64,000 bases of DNA from assembly GCA_965603075.1 (NCBI GenBank), contig CBFDBO010000004.1, positions 114,754 through 178,753 on the forward strand. The letters are read 5' to 3'. Below are positions 60,193 through 64,000 of this stretch, piece by piece (the first letter of the stretch is position 1; each line of letters begins with the position of its first letter). The notes under the pieces are model-generated. The model saw only the letters and a list, made by a program, of their open reading frames with translations. It was not told the DNA's origin and did no database searches. Source of the DNA: JABJOR01 sp965603075. GTDB taxonomy: Bacteria; Pseudomonadota; Alphaproteobacteria; Rhodospirillales; Casp-alpha2. Position numbers and translations under genes: made by a program.

Positions 60193-60900
60193 ATGTTTAC
60201 TGCTGAGAGAATCCAGAAAGAAAAAAGTGGTGTGGATGTCACGTCGGATGAAATAATCCAGCGTATCTCAGAACTAGAGAAAAATCTGAAGGAAACATTT
60301 AAAGCCGAGCTATCTCAAATGAGAAGTAAGCTTGATATTGACGCAGAAGAAAATGCGGGACAATCATCTGTTGATCAGATCATGTCCGAAATCCAGGCCA
60401 TGAATGTTCATATTGCGACAACCAAACAGGAAGTTGCCGCCCTTAAGCCAATTGACGATGCAAATACCACAATCACAACAGCGACTGATGAGCTCAATCA
60501 AGTTGTTATCAGTACAGAAGAAGCCGCCGATGCAATCTTGAATAATGCAGAAGTCATAAACAGCATTGTCGGCAAACTACGTGGCAAAATTACAGAAGAA
60601 GATCCAGATGGTTTATTGCCTGATATTGACCAACTTGAATTTATCAGTATGGAATTATTTCTAGCGTGCAGTTTTCAAGATGTTACGGGGCAACGTATTA
60701 GCAAAGTCGTTAACTCACTTGCCTATATCGAAGAACGCCTCATGAAGATGATCGATATTTGGGAAATAGAACACGGTACAGCTGATTTGCAAAAAATTGC
60801 CTTACCAAAAGATGATGCTCGAGAAAGTAAGGAATTGCTTCACGGACCACAAAATGATCAGGGCATGGGGCAAGATGCTATTGATGCTATGTTTGACTAA
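60193..60900 (+). CDS. CheZ-like protein phosphatase
   Basis: The 235-aa helical protein has the CheZ catalytic motif ACSFQDVTGQRISKVV (near residues 158-172) containing the Gln that acts on phospho-CheY. A long N-terminal coiled coil and an acidic tail ending in the short CheY-docking-like helix GQDAIDAMFD surround it. It would remove phosphate from a receiver domain. No chemotaxis genes are nearby, so its target may be a stand-alone receiver, possibly from the kinases in this window. Confidence 0.87.
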   Translation: MFTAERIQKEKSGVDVTSDEIIQRISELEKNLKETFKAELSQMRSKLDIDAEENAGQSSVDQIMSEIQAMNVHIATTKQEVAALKPIDDANTTITTATDELNQVVISTEEAADAILNNAEVINSIVGKLRGKITEEDPDGLLPDIDQLEFISMELFLACSFQDVTGQRISKVVNSLAYIEERLMKMIDIWEIEHGTADLQKIALPKDDARESKELLHGPQNDQGMGQDAIDAMFD

Positions 60901-61022
60901 ATAGAAGCACGAAGGCTATTCACTGTCATTGGTATGAATGGTTCTTGATTTATTCATGGGTGAAAATCACTTAAGAAAATAGCCAGAAAAATAATATAAC
61001 GTTATGATTGGAAGTGACAAGT

Positions 61023-61334
61023 ATGATTGAAACTGACCCACAGGAAATAAAACAATGGCTTGATCAGGAACTCGCTGTTCTTATAGATGTTCGTGAACAC
61101 CCAGAATTGGCACAATTTTCAATCCCCGGGGCCCTACACAATCCCATGTCTAATTTCAATGTTGATGCGATCCCGAAAGAAGTAGATAGAAAGCTGGTTA
61201 TTTTCTGTGCGCACGGCATGCGCTCAAGACAAGTCTGCGACTTTCTAATATCAGGAAATCACGTTTCTGTCGCGTACAACATGACCGGTGGCGCGGTTGC
61301 CTGGGTAGAAGCGGGCCTTTCCAATCAAAACTAA
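61023..61334 (+). CDS. Single-domain rhodanese
   Basis: The 103-aa protein has the rhodanese fold markers VLIDVREHPELAQFSIPGA and the active-site loop with C62 (IFCAHGMRSRQV). It transfers sulfane sulfur, for example from thiosulfate or persulfides. ATG 61023 follows GGAAG by about 7 bases; an upstream TTG adds five residues. Alone between the CheZ-like gene and a methyltransferase on the same strand. Confidence 0.9.
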   Translation: MIETDPQEIKQWLDQELAVLIDVREHPELAQFSIPGALHNPMSNFNVDAIPKEVDRKLVIFCAHGMRSRQVCDFLISGNHVSVAYNMTGGAVAWVEAGLSNQN

Positions 61335-61423
61335 TTTAACTTTCTATTTCTAAATTTCATACAGGCTATTAGCGCACCTTGTTGGCTAGTGCGCCCTATG
61401 GACAAGGAGGATTTGTATTATTG

Positions 61424-62068
61424 ATGAATATTGATGTATCCCAACGCACCCTGAATCATTATGAACAATCAGCGGATAGGTTTTGGGCAGGCACAAAAGA
61501 TCATGACGTTAGTCAAAATTACAAAGCTCTGTTAGATGGTCTTGCTGAGGGCAAAGCGCCTTCACAATCTGTACAATCCACACAGCTTGATCGCTATACG
61601 ATACTTGATATGGGGTGCGGGCCTGGCCGCGATCTAGCACACTTCAAATCATTGGGGCATGAAGCCATAGGACTGGAGGGCTCGAAATCATTTGCCGAAC
61701 ACGCTCGCAATCTGACAGGATGCGAAGTGCTGGAACAAAACTTTCTTGCTTTAAACCTACCCGCAGAAGCCTTTCATGGCATATTCGCCAATGCATCCCT
61801 GTTCCATATCCCCTCTCAGGAATTGCCAAGGGTACTGAAAGATCTATGTGTTGCCTTAAAACCAGAGGGTGTATTGTTTACCTCTAATCCTCGCGGCAAT
61901 AATCAGGAAGGCTGGCAAGGGGAACGTTATTGTGCCTTCCATGATTATGAGACTTGGCATGAATACATAACCGGCGCGGGTTTCTCAGAAATTCAACACT
62001 ACTACCGCCCCACGGGATTACCGCGTGACCAACAACCTTGGCTTGCCAGTGTGTGGCGTAAAGGCTGA
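61424..62068 (+). CDS. SAM-dependent methyltransferase
   Basis: The 214-aa class I methyltransferase has the SAM-binding motif LDMGCGPGRDLAHF, followed by EAIGLEG (acidic ribose ligand) and IFANASLFHIP. Substrate unknown. AAGGAGG stands 12 bases before ATG 61424; an in-frame TTG at 61421 is an alternative. It is convergent with the dimethylformamidase-like gene. A 6-bp hairpin (GCGCAC/GTGCGC) lies just ahead of its ribosome-binding site. Confidence 0.85.
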   Translation: MNIDVSQRTLNHYEQSADRFWAGTKDHDVSQNYKALLDGLAEGKAPSQSVQSTQLDRYTILDMGCGPGRDLAHFKSLGHEAIGLEGSKSFAEHARNLTGCEVLEQNFLALNLPAEAFHGIFANASLFHIPSQELPRVLKDLCVALKPEGVLFTSNPRGNNQEGWQGERYCAFHDYETWHEYITGAGFSEIQHYYRPTGLPRDQQPWLASVWRKG

Positions 62069-62083
62069 CATAATCACCTTTTG

Positions 62084-64000
62084 TTATTGGGGCATTTTAA
62101 AGGGCGTGTCCTCCAAGAAGCGCTTAATCACATTTTCGGAAATCCGGGATACATTATTGTCATATCCATTGTGGGGCAAACTAGCCCCCCAAGCGATTGA
62201 GCCAACAGAGAACACACCACCACCACCGGGGGTCTCAAAAAATGTCATGTCGGCGCGAACCAAGGGACATTGAACGCCATCCATAGCGGCATGGTGAAAA
62301 CCGATTTCGTCGGGCACCAACAAGGTGTTTTCTGAGTGACCTTCGGAACTGGCAACCACCAATGTATGGGATGGAGTGCCCAGCTTGGCATCCACGGCAT
62401 CAATTTCCGATCCGCTGGCACCCCCACCGAGAATACCAAAATCACCGATCACTTCGTCTTCACCGATGCCCTCAAATATGAAGCTGGCGCGCGGATCAAA
62501 ACTTTCCTGCTTGCGTTTATAATACCCGGACGCATCGAAGCCGACAGCAACTGTACCAACGCCGACCAAGGCTTGGGGGGACATGCCGAGGCGGCGCCAT
62601 AAGCCACCGTATTCGCCGGTGAATTCAAGATAGTACTCGCCGGGTTCCTCATCACGGTAACGAATACCGTCTTCGGAACGACGCAATTCAACCACGCCCG
62701 GCATCTCATCCGACAGTGCACAACGCCAGATGAAGCCGTTACCCCCCAGATAAATCAACCGACCTTGCTGGGCCAGATAAGCCCGCAGGCCATCCCACAT
62801 AGGTGTGGTGTAATACTCCGGGTGCGTGCCGGTCAGAACGGTTTGGTAGCGATCAAGCAGCGCCACGCCTTCTTCATGAAGGTCCTCGTCTGTAATGACA
62901 TCGTACTCAATGCCTTGATTTTCCAGCCAGCCCAAAATGTGCGTATCGGCGTTGAAGCTCCACAGCGGTGTCTTGGGTGCCATATTGAGCACCGGACGCA
63001 ATCGAGACGCATAGCGCACACCACTGCCGTCAGAATGCGAGTCGTAGGTCGACAGACCTACCTCGTTGTGTTCCTGCAGGAAGACTTCGCCTTTGTCCAA
63101 GGTGGTCCATAAACTTTCTGTCACTTCGCAATAGCGCTCATGGAACAACCAGTGATAATTGGAATACGCCATGTAGGTTACCGTGGATACCAGAAAGGCG
63201 AGCTTGGCCGTGGTGGTGCCGCGCGGTGGTCGAACGAAGAACGTCACGTACCATTCATCATCGCCAGCCTTCAGACGAACGGCGTAAACACCACTGCGCA
63301 GATCTTCAGGGACCACATACTGAAAATCCGTTTCCCACGCGGCGTCATACAGATCGTCATCGTGAAAATGGACGGCCCCGTATTCCTGAGGTGCATGTTT
63401 CCAGTTCTGTTCTGCGCCGCTCCAGTTAAAACCCTTGCACCCGCGCGAGGGCAGGTTGACGGTTTTACCGTGCAATTGATGCGGCCCCACATCACTGATG
63501 GTGTCGCCGCCAATATCACGAGAGAAATCCCACGCGCCAATCAGTCGTGCGTTGCGCTCGTGCGGCAGGGTATCCCAAGCCATGGCGTGACGCTCTGACG
63601 CTGAGATAACACCAGCTGTCAGACGTGGCTGGTCGATCTTGCCATTATAATGAGACTGTGATCCGGGCTTTCCGGTGGATAGCGTTGCTGGAAAAGCTGC
63701 GAACATGAGAGGCGAGTCGGACCCGGTAACCTTGTTGAGTGTTGCGTTGCATGATGCACGGGCTACCGGATGGTTCTCGTGATCTGCATTCATGGGTTCC
63801 TGACAGACGGAGAGCTCACCGGTTTTTGCATCATACGATCCACTCACCAGACACCAGCGCCTTTTGGCTAAAGCCACACCGGTGTTGACCTCGGCGATAC
63901 CGTTTTTACCACTACCGTCACCGACCCGCAGGGCAAGCGCGCCTGTATCATCGATCAGTAACGCAAAGCCCAGCCCCGGATCGTTCTGCCCCGGATCGTT
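62084..64000 (-). CDS. N,N-dimethylformamidase-like large subunit (5' end cut by window)
   Basis: The frame stays open to the window edge, giving at least 638 residues of a family whose members have about 760. The N-terminal visible part is a LamG-like domain (LGFALLIDDTGALALRVGDG), then the large catalytic part with LVSTVTYMAYSNYHWLFHE and TLVVASSEGHSENTLLVP. DMFase uses an unusual iron bound by two Tyr and a Glu and splits dimethylformamide to dimethylamine and formate. The small subunit gene would lie upstream, outside the window. Local GC looks clearly higher than in neighbouring genes, hinting at transfer. Confidence 0.82.
   Translation of the reverse strand, partial: NDPGQNDPGLGFALLIDDTGALALRVGDGSGKNGIAEVNTGVALAKRRWCLVSGSYDAKTGELSVCQEPMNADHENHPVARASCNATLNKVTGSDSPLMFAAFPATLSTGKPGSQSHYNGKIDQPRLTAGVISASERHAMAWDTLPHERNARLIGAWDFSRDIGGDTISDVGPHQLHGKTVNLPSRGCKGFNWSGAEQNWKHAPQEYGAVHFHDDDLYDAAWETDFQYVVPEDLRSGVYAVRLKAGDDEWYVTFFVRPPRGTTTAKLAFLVSTVTYMAYSNYHWLFHERYCEVTESLWTTLDKGEVFLQEHNEVGLSTYDSHSDGSGVRYASRLRPVLNMAPKTPLWSFNADTHILGWLENQGIEYDVITDEDLHEEGVALLDRYQTVLTGTHPEYYTTPMWDGLRAYLAQQGRLIYLGGNGFIWRCALSDEMPGVVELRRSEDGIRYRDEEPGEYYLEFTGEYGGLWRRLGMSPQALVGVGTVAVGFDASGYYKRKQESFDPRASFIFEGIGEDEVIGDFGILGGGASGSEIDAVDAKLGTPSHTLVVASSEGHSENTLLVPDEIGFHHAAMDGVQCPLVRADMTFFETPGGGGVFSVGSIAWGASLPHNGYDNNVSRISENVIKRFLEDTPFKMPQ
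63974..64000. repeat. 15-bp tandem repeat in the dimethylformamidase-like gene
   Basis: CCCCGGATCGTTCTG is followed at once by CCCCGGATCGTT before the window ends. The 15-base period is in frame and encodes NDPGQ-NDPGL, so it may continue as a longer peptide repeat outside the window. Confidence 0.75.

Noticed and set aside
61371..61393. GCGCAC/GTGCGC hairpin before the methyltransferase as a possible SAM riboswitch
   Set aside because: Only a short stem, none of the other elements of known SAM riboswitches could be found.
1..64000. CRISPR arrays, transposases, phage genes, tRNA and rRNA genes
   Set aside because: Looked for on both strands; no spaced repeats of CRISPR form, no transposase motifs and no tRNA cloverleaf or rRNA-like sequence were recognised.

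Overview
The window looks like chromosomal DNA of a marine-type alphaproteobacterium of moderate to low GC, perhaps Rhodospirillales-like. The evidence is a GapR-type nucleoid protein, a DUF1289 protein, a two-part Cox11/CtaG-CoxC arrangement, an aminoglycoside-kinase-type homoserine kinase, an alphaproteobacterial CheZ-like protein and class I PHA synthase. Genes are dense and often overlap by 1-11 bases. I saw no rRNA, tRNA, CRISPR array, insertion sequence or phage genes. The taxonomic placement is inferred from gene content only.

Region by region. 1-10 kb: a cut-off peptidoglycan-binding secreted protein, thrB-rnhA-hydroxyacid dehydrogenase, a peroxiredoxin/DsbD-type thiol pair, YqgE, a small unknown gene, and thrC with an M16 protease. 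10-13.7 kb: a soluble histidine kinase, an M32 carboxypeptidase and a lone ZnuA-like metal-binding protein. 13.8-22.9 kb: a respiratory block with cytochrome c', a diheme cytochrome c, a DUF420 protein, a divergent heme-copper-oxidase-like subunit, ctaB, then coxB-coxA-ctaG-coxC closed by a clear terminator. 22.9-30.2 kb: one tightly packed set linking PHA synthase, a PP2C phosphatase/anti-sigma kinase fusion, a STAS protein and a complete MCE (Mla-type) lipid transporter. 30.2-36.7 kb: pdxJ facing a MocR regulator across a palindrome, an SDR, gapR, a DMT exporter, a YbdK-type ligase and an N-formylglutamate amidohydrolase.

36.8-53 kb is the accessory-looking part. It holds a Rieske oxygenase of the quaternary-amine demethylase type, a large Hpt-REC-REC-PAS-kinase, a betaine/homocysteine methyltransferase family protein, GloA, and a same-strand run containing a trimethylamine-dehydrogenase-like iron-sulfur flavoprotein, a class II aldolase, a NylB-like serine hydrolase, a LysE exporter, an ATC-hydrolase-family protein and a DMT transporter. 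A PhyH dioxygenase and a DASS anion transporter follow. In the flavoprotein two of three aromatic substrate-binding residues of trimethylamine dehydrogenase are replaced while the flavin-linking Cys, the iron-sulfur Cys and the catalytic Tyr/His/Asp are kept. This points to a related pathway on an unidentified N-containing substrate, and it is my best candidate for an undescribed system.

53-64 kb: an OsmC relic, a MAPEG/TetR divergent pair, a PhnD-like binding protein joined to a membrane histidine kinase that ends in a full hemerythrin domain, a winged-helix/TPR regulator, an orphan CheZ-like phosphatase, a rhodanese, a methyltransferase, and a 5'-truncated N,N-dimethylformamidase-like large subunit of visibly higher GC. 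Short perfect tandem duplications of 12-18 bases recur through the window, mostly between genes.
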